Shown here: one piece after another, positions 28,255-41,029 of the stretch
How the letters are laid out: each line of letters begins with the position of its first letter
Position numbering within the stretch: the stretch's first letter is position 1
Position numbers and translations under genes: made by a program
NCBI GenBank assembly: GCA_028023455.1
Contig: JAQFVV010000141.1
Span: 2,896,080 to 2,960,079, forward strand
Length of the DNA: 64,000 bases
Direction: 5' to 3'
Origin: Epiperipatus broadwayi
Lineage: Eukaryota > Onychophora > Udeonychophora > Euonychophora > Peripatidae
Notes under the pieces: generated by a model
The model's database searches: none
The model's input: only the letters and a program-made list of their open reading frames with translations
Told to the model about the DNA's origin: nothing

Positions 28255-29795
28255 GGGTGCCACTAGGCTATCTAAACCTAGATAATGTTACATTATATAC
28301 TTACTTATAATCTACTCGGTTTGATCCTCAGTTAGCACAGTATTTATAACAGTGTGTGAGATTTTCCATTTTATGACCATATCAAGTTTGAAACAATATT
28401 AAGGGAAAAACAACCTTATTATTCTTTAGTGGGCTAAATTAATTATCAACAAATTATTATCTATGATAATTTTAACATCATAAATGGATATTTAATATTC
28501 TTATAAGTGTTACTAGCACATATTAAATACTATAGTTTTATCGGTGGCAATTGACTAAATCTTGAGCAACATTTTATCATTTTCGATGGTAGTTATTATC
28601 TTATGATGGCTTACTAATAGTACACAAACATTGTGAGAACCATTATTTATCTATGGCCGCTAAACACATTTATTAAGACTATTGATTAGTAAGAGGATGA
28701 TGATGATGATGATACTTCCATCCACAGCTTTGCAACTCACAACATAAATTTTGTCGTTTATCAACCTATAATTATTTACCCAAAATATATTTAATTTATG
28801 ACTTAAAAATTGACATTTATCATTGATGATGATAACTAATCTCATAAGACAATGATTAACTCTTAAGAAACATATATACCTCTTTTAATAAAACAAATAA
28901 TATTTAGTACTGAATAATCATTAATAATACATATAGAAAATTTACATAATTTACAAGAATCTCAGCCTCAGGGTGGCCTTTGAGCGTTCTATCATCAGAT
29001 TTTCAATTGGATGGATGGTTGAAGAGTTGGAGTGAGGAGTAGATTGAAGCCTGTCCATTAAAGTATGAAGATTGGCTATCTTAACATATATATCTGAGCA
29101 CTTATAACATATATGTGTAGAGATGGTAATCTGGACCAACTGATGATTTCTGGTTTAGCATGAAATACTTATATTGGTGATTATTTATCTTTTTGACATA
29201 TATGTGTTCAAGTGTATCAGTGTTATGAGATAGAGTAGAGAGTGGTGGGTGGTGTAAAAGTCTGTGCTTATATACCCTATATATTATAATTAATAATGAT
29301 ACATTTCATTTAAGTAATGATATTAATAATATCCAAAGATCTTCACTCATTCCTTAATAAAATGTAAACACAATGTTCATATCATATAACATGATGTGTG
29401 TAAATTTAATTCTCTGGTAGGTAAATAAAAATCTTATATCCTAGTAAACATTTTTATTTTAAAAATAAACACTTGATGCATGCACATACTCACACTCGAT
29501 GCATGCACATACTCACCTATTGCATATAACATCCATTTAATAATTATAAATTTAAACATAATACCAATCAAGAAATAAGTAGAGAAAGATTAGTTAGACC
29601 CTAGAAATAAGGACATTTACACAAATTAGTTTCAAATTACCTATCTCAATTTGCATCAATCTATATCATTAACTACTTTAAAATCGATCTCTCCTAATGC
29701 TAAATTTCTGCCTATTTTTAATATTAATGCTCAACAAATATACATGTAAACATAATTATATTACTAGGTGCGTGAATAAAAAAGTACCATTTACC
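28255..29795 (+). repeat. Diverged direct duplication, copy 2, with an inserted element
   Basis: Partner of 22190-23420, about 6.1-6.4 kb downstream and in the same orientation. It is interrupted by an element at about 28945-29300 absent from copy 1, and has a 26-bp local duplication (CTCGATGCATGCACATACTC-like, 29468-29515) where copy 1 has one unit. Confidence 0.85.
28945..29300 (+). mobile_element. Inserted copy of the foldback-family sequence
   Basis: From about 29020 it matches the right arm and loop of the foldback element at 43302-43556: GAAGAGTTGGAG, GCCTGTCCATTAAAGTATGAAG, AACTGATGAT, TTTAGCATGAAATAC, GTGTATCAGTGTTAT, GTCTGTGCT, TATACCCTATA. Here it is a single arm preceded by about 70 unmatched bases. 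Comparison with the duplicated locus near 22865 gives the empty site. ATAAT appears at both edges and may be the target duplication. Confidence 0.75.
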
Positions 29796-32102
29796 ATATA
29801 CTCTATATAGCTTATATGCCTATAAAATTAGATTCTGTTTTAGATTATTGCTGAAATATAAATTACTATGGCAGGATGAACTGATGATAGGCAGTAAGAC
29901 TTCAGATACCAAGGTACTTACAAAGTATATAATCTGAGTCTGTGCATCTTAAATGTGTGCTTGCTCATGAGATTTGTTATCGAGTAACAAGTTCCCTAAA
30001 CACCATATTACTTGCTGTTAATGGGATCTTTTAGTCCAGGTGATAATATGACTAATATAATACTCTGGATCCCTGTGCTCCAGTCCTAAATATGAAGAAT
30101 GGGTGTCCCTTAAACCTACACCAATTTGAAGAAAATATAGTCATCCAAACTAAAAAAATTGAGTGGCCCTTAAAATCTACACCAATTGGAAGCATAAAAT
30201 ATACATCAAGGAATATATACACTGATGCATTTCCTAAGGACAAATCACCCTGCTGACTACATCATTATATAATAAACTATGATGCAAGACAATTGTTTCC
30301 TTCCATGTAACTACCGCAAATCAGTTCATAATATAGCATCTATAATTATGTTATTAAGGAAAACTTACAAATCGAACTTGCTAGGCCACCTATATAGGCA
30401 TTTATATAACTCTAGGGAGGACTACAGCTTATTTTGGATAATTACAGTATTAAATTCTAGCCTTATGCTGTATTTCATTACCTCAGCTAAACAATAATTA
30501 AATATTTCATTTAAAGCTAACCTATATTAAAGTGTTTATAAGCTTTTAATTATATCTCAAATAAGATTTATTTTATTCATTTCAGAATGGAGTTTTGTTT
30601 GAATGTTAATATATGTGAAATTACATATGTGTGAGAATATCTAATCACTTCTCACTAATCATTTAACTATGATTAAACTCTGTTCTGAACAAACATAGCA
30701 TAAACAAATAAATAATTGAAAATAAAATAATATTGGCATAGATTTAACAAAAAAAAACATAAATTTAGAAATAAGATTTCACTAAGAGAAATCTAAGATT
30801 TGGCTTTACTTGCTTAGTTTAAAAGGGAATGAAATAAAATGGCCTAAATTAGATTAATTCAGTTTAATATCAGTTTAATTCATTTATGAAAATTATCAAT
30901 AAAAGCAAATATTATCAGGCTAAAGTAATTTAAATCAGTTGAAATTGATAAAGTATGTAAAATAAGTTGGAATTATATATGTCAGTTGAAATCAGGCAAG
31001 ACTTACAATTTAAATAAAAAAAAATAAAAATTACATTTTATTTTAAGAATGGATATTGAAAAATTTAGACTACATTAGAATATATTGGCCATTGATAGTA
31101 AGTTTAGCTAGCTTTAGAAGTTATGAAGTTTAGTTTAAAAGTTGAATTTAGATTTGTAGAGATCTGTTACCACTATAATTTCTTTCCTATGGCAAGATGG
31201 TTTGGTCTTGAGTGCTTTCTTTGGATGGCATTGGCTATTGGTTCTTCTTCCTCCACATTCTGTAGACTATCTTCTGGTCTAGAAAGTAAGAAATTACCTC
31301 TCTAACCCATCATCATCATGATTAACACTTTTACAAAATGCTTGAATAAAAATTTTGCTTAAAATAATAAATTGCCAGTCTTCCAAAATGGCTATAGTAA
31401 GTTTATATACTAGCTCACCTCCTTCTCTTTCCACTTATTTTCTTCTCTTTTTCTTTTTTGGTAGTATCAGATCTGTTTTTCTAATTAATTTGCTATATTC
31501 TTGGAAATCTAGGATTTCTGCTGTTATCATTTTTTTTTACAGTTGGATTCCTCAATCTTGACCAGGTTAATTTGTTAATAGTTGTTTTAAAATCTATTTT
31601 TATTCTTAAACTTTTAAGTAGATCAGAATATAGTGAGAAAAATAAATTTTACTAAATTACTTTTTTTCAGAAAACAAACCTAAATCTCTGTAAAAATTTT
31701 ATTATATATGTAGCACATTTAAATAATTTAACACTATATTCAGAAATATTATAATTTCAAATATTAATTTTAAAATAATATTTTAAACAAAGAAATTTTC
31801 TAATATTTTAAACCTATAACATTATTTCTTTCCTGCATATATGTAGGTTCTGGTTACACATACATAGCATGTTTACATTTATTTAACCACTAGCAATATA
31901 TATGCACATATTTACTGATTTCTTACATATATGCATACACTTTCTATATTGTATGCTAAAATATTTACATACAAATATGACTAGTAATATTAAATTTAAA
32001 ATTAGTACAATATATGAGGATTTGCATATTAGTATACATAAATAATTACTACTATAGTATAAAATAGGTGAAACAGAAGGATAGACAGATCTGATTGTTT
32101 CA
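29796..32102 (-). mobile_element. LTR-like unit(s), minus strand, first of a tandem pair
   Basis: The right end (from 32102, minus strand) reads TGAAACAATCAGATCTGTC, matching the TGAAACAG-type LTR start. Interior blocks match the next unit about 1.75-1.83 kb away: TTAGCTAGCTTTAGAA at 31103 versus 32848, GGGAGG...AGCTTATTTTGG near 30417 versus 32251. A third related end (ATTACTATGGCA ... ATGATAGGCAGTAAGACTTCA) stops at 29904, so the true left boundary of this unit probably lies just after that point. A 38-codon frame at 31189-31305 starts with MARWFGLECFLWMALAIG, signal-peptide-like, but is unsupported. Confidence 0.4.
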
Positions 32103-32683
32103 TTATTAAAGTTCTAAATCTATAGTTTCAATCTGCAAAACTACTATATGCCAATTTGTAAATTAGAATACTTAAATCATGCTAAAAAGGAGTACTTATA
32201 AGTGGTCTAACTTGTGAAGTAATCCATATAGTTTATAAGAATGAACTAAGGAGGTATAAAGCATATTTGAGACTTGAAATTAACTAATTACACATAATCT
32301 GCTTTAAAATAGCATTCTTGCTCTTACTTCACTAAATAGATATTTGATATAAAAACCTGAATTATACAATAAGCCAAAACATAATAGTTTAACTAATATA
32401 TATAAGAGTAGGTTTTCAGATAAGAGATTTATATGTGTGCTAAAAACAACATACATTAGCTGCATGAGAGTGTTTAATCCTCTCTCCAAAATGATTATTA
32501 TTATCATTTTTTACTCTTAATGAAGGTGTAACATAAATAGATAAATTAACAATATATACAATAGAAAATGGGCATGACCACATATTAGAAAGATACTTAT
32601 GTAATAATCATAACATATTACAATTATTATGTTAAGAAAATTATCAATTATAAGTATGCATTAAGCAGGAAATATTTTTACAA

Positions 32684-32709
32684 AGATGATGATGATGATG
32701 ATGATGATG

Positions 32710-32774
<65 letters not shown>
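32684..32774. repeat. Compound (GAT)n-(TTA)n microsatellite
   Basis: About 8 GAT units pass without a break into about 21 TTA units. Confidence 0.97.
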
Positions 32775-33632
32775 ATTAAAAGTTACATTATAGTTTCACT
32801 GAAAATTATTTCACAAAGTTTATTTATTATTTTTGAATGTTCAACATTTAGCTAGCTTTAGAATTATGAATTAATTTATTACTTTAGATTTAAGTTTATA
32901 GAGCTCTGCAGGAAGAAATTTTCCCATTTTCTTCTAGCTGATGTGTTCATATGGCGCTTAGAATTCTCCATTATGCTGGCTTGTCCAATATTCTCATGGC
33001 AAGATGTAGATCTTCAACTCCTCTGTTATCCTGGACCAATTTTTGTAAAGGAAAATGTCAGCGGGTGCTCTCTACCCCAAAGTTTTTAATGTAGGAAAAG
33101 AGTGAATGAATGAACCTTGATGTCTGAATTTAGGAGGTTTTTATTAACTTTTTCTCATCCCCCCTCACAAGCCATTAAACTTGTTTAGAACTTTTAATTT
33201 TCAAGTTTAGGTTTTAAAGGCCAGCATAAATTTTAATAAAAACAAAAGATATGGCTTAGATTTTGACAAATGATGCCAGATTAATGATTTTGTCTTTGTC
33301 TCTTTAAATTTTCTTTTTAAAATTTTAAAAATTTTTGGTTCTCAGTTTGCAATTTAATGAGAGGTATTTCTAAAAACCTGATGACCTTGATTCTTTACTT
33401 TTTATAAGAAATGTAAGTTGTCTACATTCTGCTATATGTATAAGACAGTCACCCTTGAATTTAAGATTTATATGCGAATACAAACAAATTTATAAATTAA
33501 ATAACTTAAAAGATAACTTAGAAATAATTTAGAAAAGTTATAATGTTTACATAATATTACAGTTCCCTTCACATATACACAAAGGTGTGCTTCTACACAT
33601 ACAACAATGTTTATACAGCTTACTTTAATTTA

Positions 33633-33651
33633 ATCATTTTAAAATTATGAC

Positions 33652-33691
<40 letters not shown>

Positions 33692-33741
33692 GTCATATAT
33701 TTTAAAATGTAATATATATATATATATATATATTACATGTG
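33633..33741. repeat. Two adjacent TA-cored palindromes
   Basis: First: the arms around ATTATGACTGCATATAT and its inverse, extended by TTTTAAAAT on both outer sides with two mismatches, around a TA core (33656-33689). Second: ATGTAAT / ATTACAT around TA (33712-33734). The two hairpins share the TTTTAAAATGTAAT segment. Confidence 0.9.
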
Positions 33742-34133
33742 CACCCATATTGGCACATATTCATAAATATACGCTATTACATATCAAAATAAATTATTAT
33801 AAGCCTACATACATAGACTGAGAGGGTTTGAACTAGGAAAAAATGATTACTATGGCACATAGTAGATGATACAGGATGATAGACAAATAGTACTGTTTCA
33901 GCTAATACAATTATATATATCTGAAAATATACAAAGATAAAAAACAGTATTTTAAAAAGAAAATGAAATAATTACCTGAATTCCTGACTAGATATCTGGT
34001 ATAGAATACATAAAATAATTGTATTACATTATAAATAAGATATTAATTTATATAGCACGATGTTTTAAAACTGTAATAATAATCAACATTAAGCTAATGC
34101 ACATGGGTTTTGTGGATTTTAATGAAATGAATA

Positions 34134-34308
34134 TTCTCACTTTTTTTCAAACACAAGATAAAGTCTTTATGAAAGAATAGAATGAATCCACCTATTCTTT
34201 CAACCCAAACATTTAAGTATGGGCAAATCTTAACTATCTGGAAATGAAAGCGTGGATTCTTTTTATTCTTTCACAAAGATTTTATCTTGTGTTTGGAAAA
34301 AGTGAGAG
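34134..34308. mobile_element. Near-palindromic MITE, 175 bp
   Basis: The left end TTCTCACTTTTTTTCAAACA and the inverse of the right end CTCTCACTTTTTCCAAACAC continue in parallel for about 70 bases (ACAAGATAAARTCTTTRTGAAAGAATA, then GAATCCAC), leaving a loop of about 30-40 bases. The dinucleotide TA lies at both edges (34132-34133 and 34309-34310), as expected for a Tc1/mariner-type TA target duplication. No coding capacity. Confidence 0.8.
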
Positions 34309-34310
34309 TA

Positions 34311-36215
34311 TTTATTTATTGTATTACATTACATAATGGTTACTGATATATGTATTTAAAATAATGTGTCATGCTATAATGTATGCTATGATAATTTTAA
34401 CATTTAAAATGTGAATATTATTTATATCACGTTTGCCATCATAAATGCTTATTTTATACAAGAGCCAAGGAAAAACTTATGTAATGATTATTTCTTTAAA
34501 AATGTCTATTTAAACAAATATTCAACATAGATTAAATCTTTTGGATAATATTTCAGGAAGGACTGAACTAATATTTTGTATGAAATGATATTAAAAACTC
34601 TGCTATGGATTACTCTAGATTTTAACGGATTTCAAAAGTTGATATTTGTACTATTTATGTGGTGCCAAGAGAGAAAAAATAATAACTGTGCAAAATACTG
34701 TCAGCGGTAACTAAGTAACAGGGGAAGCCCCATTTCAACCTTTTAAAGACAAAAAAAAACGTATCGTAACTTTAATCTTTATTATTTATTTATTTATTTT
34801 AATATTAAGTTAATATAATATTTTTGAATGTTAACATTATTTATTTATGGTATTAAGTTATGTTAGGAAATAGTTTTAAGATATAATAATTATTATTATA
34901 TTTTTATAAAAAATATTCATAAAGTGATTTTAATCATAACTTATATTTCAATAAATGGAGCTGAAGAAGAGATACACTGAAAATGATATGTATAACATTA
35001 TGAGATCAGTGGTAATTTTATTATTATAATTATAATAATTATATAATTGCTTGAAAATATATATTTATATATTAATATTTATTTTAAATTATATGATACA
35101 TTACTTGAGTTTTAATATTAATAATTTAAGAATGAGCCATTATTAAAATATTGTATATATTTGTAACGTGTTGATAAATGCATATAAATGTTTTGTAAAA
35201 CCTATAATGATATTTTCCTTACTTTACTCTTTATCTATAACATGAACACTGTAAATATGTAAATATATGACATTGTCTTATTGTTGAAATGTCACATTAA
35301 TGAATATTATATAAAAACATAGTATTGATCTTTACATTATTCCTTAATAAATGAGTATGAATGATTGTCAATATCTTTTGAAAATGAAAGTTTTTTTTTT
35401 AAAAAAACACATTTTTTGTGGATTTAGATTATTGTTGTTTCCTTCAGTATTGTTTTTTAGTAATTATTTTTAGAATGTTGTTGGTTTATTATTTTTGCGA
35501 TGTTGAATGAATCATACAGTGGGACAAATATTGATAGTGATCAGGAAAGAAATGACATTTTGTGAAATCCGTGTGCTGGGGTCATATTAAAAGTTATTAT
35601 TAGGAAATTATAGTTCCATGTATTTTGAATTTTATTGAAGTATGCAGATAATATATGACTGTATATTTATATTATGGACAGTCACATTTTTTCTATGTCT
35701 AAGTGCTATGAAAGCCTTGACTTAATCTTAGGTGCCCAATGAATATGGACCTACTGCCTTGATTTGCACCGTTCTATAATATTACTTTATTTTGGAACAT
35801 TCTCAATTTTTTTATTTCATGCCCTATATTTATTCACTATTCGTTTCCACATGTATAATCGTAAAAGATGGTTTGAGCTAAAATGTAATGACTTAATCAT
35901 TTTGAAATAGTTATTTTTGAGAGGGCAAGATGTAGTGTGCAAACATTTTTTCTTCAAATGATGTTGAGATGCTTAGTTAATTGTGGAATGTGCAATACAA
36001 GAATAGAATAATTAAAACATATATTAAAATATTAGTGATCATTTGTTTTAGTCTATGCATATTTAAATGAATTAATGTGGGTAAAGTGAAAATGGGATTG
36101 GAAATGATGTGATGCATAAAAGAACATCAAGATGAAAGTAAGACAACTTCATGCAAACCAATTTATAATTTTTTTTTTTATTTTTTACTGTTAAGTTATT
36201 TTTACTTTATTAGTT
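34311..36215. other. AT-rich DNA, no gene seen
   Basis: No reading frame or repeat recognised. It lies upstream of the LINE; the LINE 5' untranslated region may extend into its right end. Confidence 0.5.
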
Positions 36216-37702
36216 TTAATTTTGATATATCTAATAAGCAATCAGGTAATGAGATAAATCATTCACTGCTTCAACCTTCTTCAGTTATAAGTAACTCTGC
36301 AAAAGAATCATATGCTAATATCCTCCTAAATCCATGTAATACATCAGGAGTTACACATAATAACAATTCTATATCTAATAATGATATATACAATATTTGT
36401 GATGAAGATGGATCTTCTTCATTGCAAAATATTTTTAATAATGATTCAACCTAACTTAGACGAAGATGAAATCAATAGTATTATTTCTCAGTTTAATGAA
36501 TTTATCCCTGACCAACTTCTAAGATCTTTATTCAACTACACCAATGAAAAGTCAATTGTTATTGCAGTTACCAACAGAAACAAAGATCTTTTTAGATTTC
36601 CTGTTGATCATTTTTGCCAAGAAATTAATGAAAAAAAATTATGGTCTCATATTTATCAATTGCTAAATCACCCAAACAATAGGTATATCATAATTCAATG
36701 TCATAATATACTACAGAAAAGCATTTTACTAAATACTCTTAAAATCATTAATAACAAAATAGTGGTTAATGTCAACATGAACAGGCCAGTAATCTTATCA
36801 GGCCACATAAGAAACTGTTATTTGAACTTTGGGCAACATGATCTCCAAAAATTATTAAAACCTTATGGTTCCATTTCAGAGTTTAGATATATTTTGGAGA
36901 AAAGGGCAAATACTGAAGTCATTACAAACTCTGCTCTATTTAAATTATCATTGATTAAAGGTGTGTCTCCTACTTCAATTCCTACAATTCATTGTGCAGT
37001 GTCAGCTCCTCTTATAATTTCATTTCAGGGTATTCCTCCACAGTGCTTCCTATGTCGTCTAAGAACACATCTCATCAAAGACTGCCCTGCTAGAATTTGC
37101 ATTAAATGCAAAGGAAGAAACAGCAAATTCCATAACTGTGATAGTTCTACAAATCAAAACATACTCTCTACATCACAATCTCCTTCAGAATCACTCATAC
37201 AGCCTCAAGCTCATGAAGTTCTGATGCTTGTACTTCATGTAAAGAACAATATTGAAGAAGAGCAAACAGACATGCAAATGATTATAGATAAAAATTCACT
37301 CATAATGGACTCTGATTCGGATGGAACTATGACAACAAATTATTATTATACTCGTCAAAAATCCAAACGAAAGGCAGGAAGACATGATAGGAATTTGATT
37401 GACAAACCTCAACTTCTGAAGATTTGTCAGATTCAAATAAAAGTTCTTCTGGAAATGAATTGTGCAAAACAAATGGCAAGAGCAAAAAACTTAAAGCTGA
37501 CAATCTGAAATTATCATTAATTCAGTCTAAGACGTCTGACATCACTTCTAAAGGGAACTCAAACATGGATAAGATTAATTCAAAAAAGTCACTCATCAAC
37601 ATCTTATGGATATTGATCATAATATTTATATTGCATATAACCTTGATAAAAAACATGAGAAGATTGAAGAATCGATTGTCTCTCATATACACTTAGACTC
37701 TA
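36216..37702 (+). pseudogene. LINE ORF1 (RNA-binding protein), frameshifted
   Basis: The first frame runs from about 36220 (NKQSGNEINHSLLQ, with SYANIL near 36310) to a stop at about 36452. A second frame continues the protein from NLDEDEINSIISQF at about 36449 to 37508. It contains a probable RNA-binding core (GHIRNCYLNFGQHDLQKLLK, about 36800) and a zinc knuckle at about 37048-37135 (CFLCRLRTHLIKDCP, then CIKCKG...HNC). A Ser- and Lys-rich tail moves to a third frame near 37400 (DLSDSNKSSSGNE) and changes frame again near 37580 before ending at about 37702. Known: ORF1 proteins of this group bind element RNA and act as chaperones. At least three frame changes make it non-functional. Confidence 0.8.
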
Positions 37703-37787
37703 AATAATAATAATAATTATTTTTTTTCTACAAAATCTCGAGAGTCTCAATCTAATTCTTTAAATCTATTTTTTTTTATTTTTTTGA

Positions 37788-38600
37788 ATGAAATTAAAAA
37801 TATCTGGTTTAAATATACGTGGGATTAACTCTGATAAAAGAGTTGATGCTCTTGCTCACTGGACAAAACATTTTTTGCCTAATTTAGTTTGTTTGGGAGA
37901 GACAAAATTGACATATTAATTCAAATCCAAAGATAATTGACAAATTGCATAGTTTAGGCTACTTTCATTATTTTACATCTAATCACCCATCAGCTGGGGT
38001 TGATTTTCTTATTCCTTTCCAATCTATGATCCAAAATTTCAGAATTAGTTTTTTAAACTCTAATTTAATATTTGTTACTATTTGTATAAACTCTTTCAAA
38101 TTCAATGTCGTTTTTCTCTATTTAAGCAAAGATATTGGGCTCATTCCTAATCAAATACACCTCATTAATTTAGGACTTATGTCTAATCCTTTTTTTACAA
38201 TTCTTCTTGGAGACTTCAACTCAACTTATGAATGTTTCAATTCAAAATTTATACACCTTCTAAATTCTCATTTTATGTGTGCACAGAGATTTTTCCCACA
38301 TGATGCATGTTCATTTTATACCAAGAAATTTTCTTCTCTTATCGACCTTTTATATTACTCTCCAGAACTGCACTTCTTCATTAATCCATCTTTGAACCAT
38401 TACCTTTCTCTGATCATCATGCTATTATGCTTGATCTGACATTAGACTTACCCCCTCAACCCTATATACACCTTAAATCTACAATAAGAATTTTGTTAAA
38501 ATCTGCTACACCAGAAGCAATCACTCTGAAGCTTATATTTTTTTCAAGAAAATAGACATACTAGCTCTTCCACCAGCTGAATCTTGGTTTGCATTTATAA
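37788..38600 (+). pseudogene. LINE ORF2, endonuclease domain, interrupted
   Basis: ATG at 37788 starts MKLKISGLNIRGINSDKRVD, the usual first strand of a LINE endonuclease, then LVCLGETKL with the catalytic Glu. A TAA at 37917 interrupts it. The domain resumes with SAGVDFLIPF (about 37990), LLGDFNST (GDFN at 38209-38220) and SFYTKKFSSLIDLLYYSPEL. The final catalytic SDHH motif (38409-38420) lies in another frame, showing a frameshift just before it. Known: this domain nicks target DNA for target-primed reverse transcription. One stop and one frameshift disable it. Confidence 0.85.
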
Positions 38601-41029
38601 ATATTCTTAGTGCTTTGATTTCTCATTACACTAGAAAGAATAAAGGGCCGATTGGGTTACTCAAGAAAGCAGATAATTTAATTACAACATTGAAAAATAT
38701 TCCCCCAACACCAGCATCTGTACAGGTTATTATTGACCTGAAGAAACAATATGTAGAGACACACCAAATCCTAATAGACTACCTGGCTACTAAAAAGGCT
38801 AGGTTTTTCCTCTCTAAACCTCATAACTTCTCAAGGGGATATATAAGGTGGGCTTTGGGTTTCCTAAGTAAGTCTAAAATTCCATCAGCAATCACAGTGA
38901 ATAATATAATCTTCTCAGGTAATGGCATGATTTTACAAATTTTAAATCATTATAAATGCAAGCTAGTAGATGTTTCACAGAATTTGGTACTTGGCACATC
39001 TATATATTCTTGTGAGACAATAATCCATGCCTGATAGAATTCACCCTGGTATCCATGGAATACCAAAATTCCTGTTCAAACATCTTGAAGCCTTCACAGT
39101 CCCAATAGTGAGTAGAATGATTGATCTACTTGCCTCAGGTCCCCTTACAATTGATCAACTTTATCCCATTGTGATGGTCCCATTTTTTAAGAGTGCTATT
39201 ATCCCATCGCCTCTGGAGAACCTTAGACCTATCTCGATGACTCCATTGATTATTAAACTGATTGAAGCAATCATCAAAGATAAAATTCAAAATCTCATTC
39301 TGCCCTTTATCTCTAAATTTGCAAAGAAAGGTAATTCCACAGCTGAGGCTCTCTGCTTATTCAGATTAATTACGGATTATACAAGAAAAAATAAAAAGTC
39401 AAAGCCAGTAGTTGTTCAACTTGATATTTCAGCTGCTTTCGATTCAGTCAGAATTCCTCACCTAATACATCTCCTAAGTGGTCTGAACATTCCTACAGGT
39501 ATAATTAATATCATTACTAACCTTCTATTCAACAGACATATTGCCATTTCACTAAATGGTAAAATTTCAAAATCATTCACACCTACCAAGTCGATTCCAC
39601 AGGGCTCTCCTCTTAGTCCCCTGTTTTTCATTCTTTATATAAATCCATTCCTTAAATCATTAGAGATGAATCTTCCTGGATTGTACATTCCTGGTATCAA
39701 TAAATCCATTCAGCACATATCCTACATGGATGATGTGGTAGTGTTCTTACCATCTAGAAAGTTCATCCCGAAACTGATGATGTGGTAGTGTTCTTACCAT
39801 CTAGAAAGTTCATCCTGAAACTGATTCAAATTATGGACAATTTCACCATAGAGTCAGGTCTTGCACTTAACCTTAAAAAATCTGCTATATGGAGGCTTTC
39901 ATCTGGAAAATCAATTCCATCCTTTTTCACAGCGATGCCACAAAAATTTTTGGGCTTACCAATGAGTCTCTCTCATGCAGCAATGAGGAAATTAATAGAA
40001 GACACTATCATGAATTCTGCAAGGAAAATAATTGATTCTCTTTCAAAAGTTTATACTTCATTATTTGCAAAAGTAGGCCTTCTCAACATGTTATTGTTGC
40101 CCAGAATTTCTTACTATATGCCATTCATTAAATTCTCATCAAAATTTATAAAGAATATAAACTCTCTTTGTTCTAGACTAATGTGGAAGGGTAAAACTGT
40201 TGCTATTAGCTTAAGAAAAGTTCAGAGACCAACAAAACTTAATGGTTTGTCAATGCACTCACTTCAGGTTCTTTATCTACAGAAATCAAATAACCTCATT
40301 ATAAGACTTAATGGGATTTTTCCTGATGACTCACCTTTTCTATATATTCATTCTACAGATACACCACCTTCAATTAATGATGGTTGGCTGACACAAGTCT
40401 TAATTGACATTGCAAAAATTCTCACACCTATAACTCAAATAAAACCAACGAAACTTCATTATTGGGATGCCTATATTCTTTTGTTTTCACCAATTATACC
40501 AGATCCTAACATTCTCACCTGTACAAACTTTGCCATTATAAAGAAATATAAAAGATGAAATCTAGATCCAAAATATTTGGACTTCCTTATAAAGTTAAAT
40601 ATCAATGCCCTTCCCACAAGCCATTTTCTTGTGATGTACAGAGGTTTTTCATCTTTGGACCCTGTATGCTCACTCTGCCAAAGGGAGGATGATACCATAT
40701 TTCATATTTTCAACAATTGTTCATCTCTTCAGGACTGTAGAATATTGATTAATAAAATTTATATACCAAAATATCCTATTATAAACACACTCATAGAAAG
40801 TATTGCCTCTGGGTATTTTGCAACTATAAGAAGTGCCACTTTCATTACTTTTTATCTATGGTTTGTCAGATGCATTCTAATCTTCAAGTCAGTTTTGCCT
40901 GATCAAAAATTAATTTTTCTACAAAAATTAAAAGAAATCAAAGAAAGAGATTTGAAGTTAACTCCTCACTTTGTGGTGAATTCCACATGGAATCTTGTTA
41001 ATGTTGGACATTCCTCTCAAGAGGAGTGA
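38601..41029 (+). pseudogene. LINE ORF2, reverse transcriptase and C-terminal domains, interrupted
   Basis: RT motifs in order: DRIHPGIHGIP (39030), LRPISMTPLIIKLIEAI, QLDISAAFDSV (about 39418), SIPQGSPLSPLFFILYINPF, and SYMDDVVVF with the catalytic YMDD at 39723-39734. A 47-bp tandem duplication begins inside that motif (39729) and shifts the frame. The protein continues from 39782 with DNFTIESGLALNLKKS and FLGLPMS, ends at 40558, and resumes to 41029 with a C-x2-C-x8-H-x4-C motif (CSLCQREDDTIFHIFNNC, about 40667-40720). A stop and frame change also separate the first segment (38615-39034) from the RT core. The order and residues are typical of L1/Tx1-group polymerases. Confidence 0.88.
39729..39822. 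repeat. 47-bp tandem duplication in the RT active-site region
   Basis: GATGATGTGGTAGTGTTCTT starts at 39729 and again at 39776, and the units differ at one base (CCC versus CCT near the end). 47 is not a multiple of three, so it breaks the frame. The first unit begins at the two Asp codons of YMDD. Confidence 0.97.

Larger units (their letters stand above)
32103..33900 (-). mobile_element. LTR-like unit, minus strand, second of the tandem pair
   Basis: On the minus strand it starts TGAAACAGTACTATTTGTC (33900) and is homologous in order to 30300-32102. It contains a compound (GAT)n(TTA)n microsatellite and two TA-cored palindromes absent from the first unit. No coding frame. Head-to-tail LTR-like units with nothing between them could arise by recombination between LTRs or by replication slippage. 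Confidence 0.4.

Noticed and set aside
31189-31305. 38-codon frame with a signal-peptide-like start
   Set aside because: Lies inside an LTR-like unit, the homologous unit does not keep the frame, and the following GTAAGA is a weak splice context.
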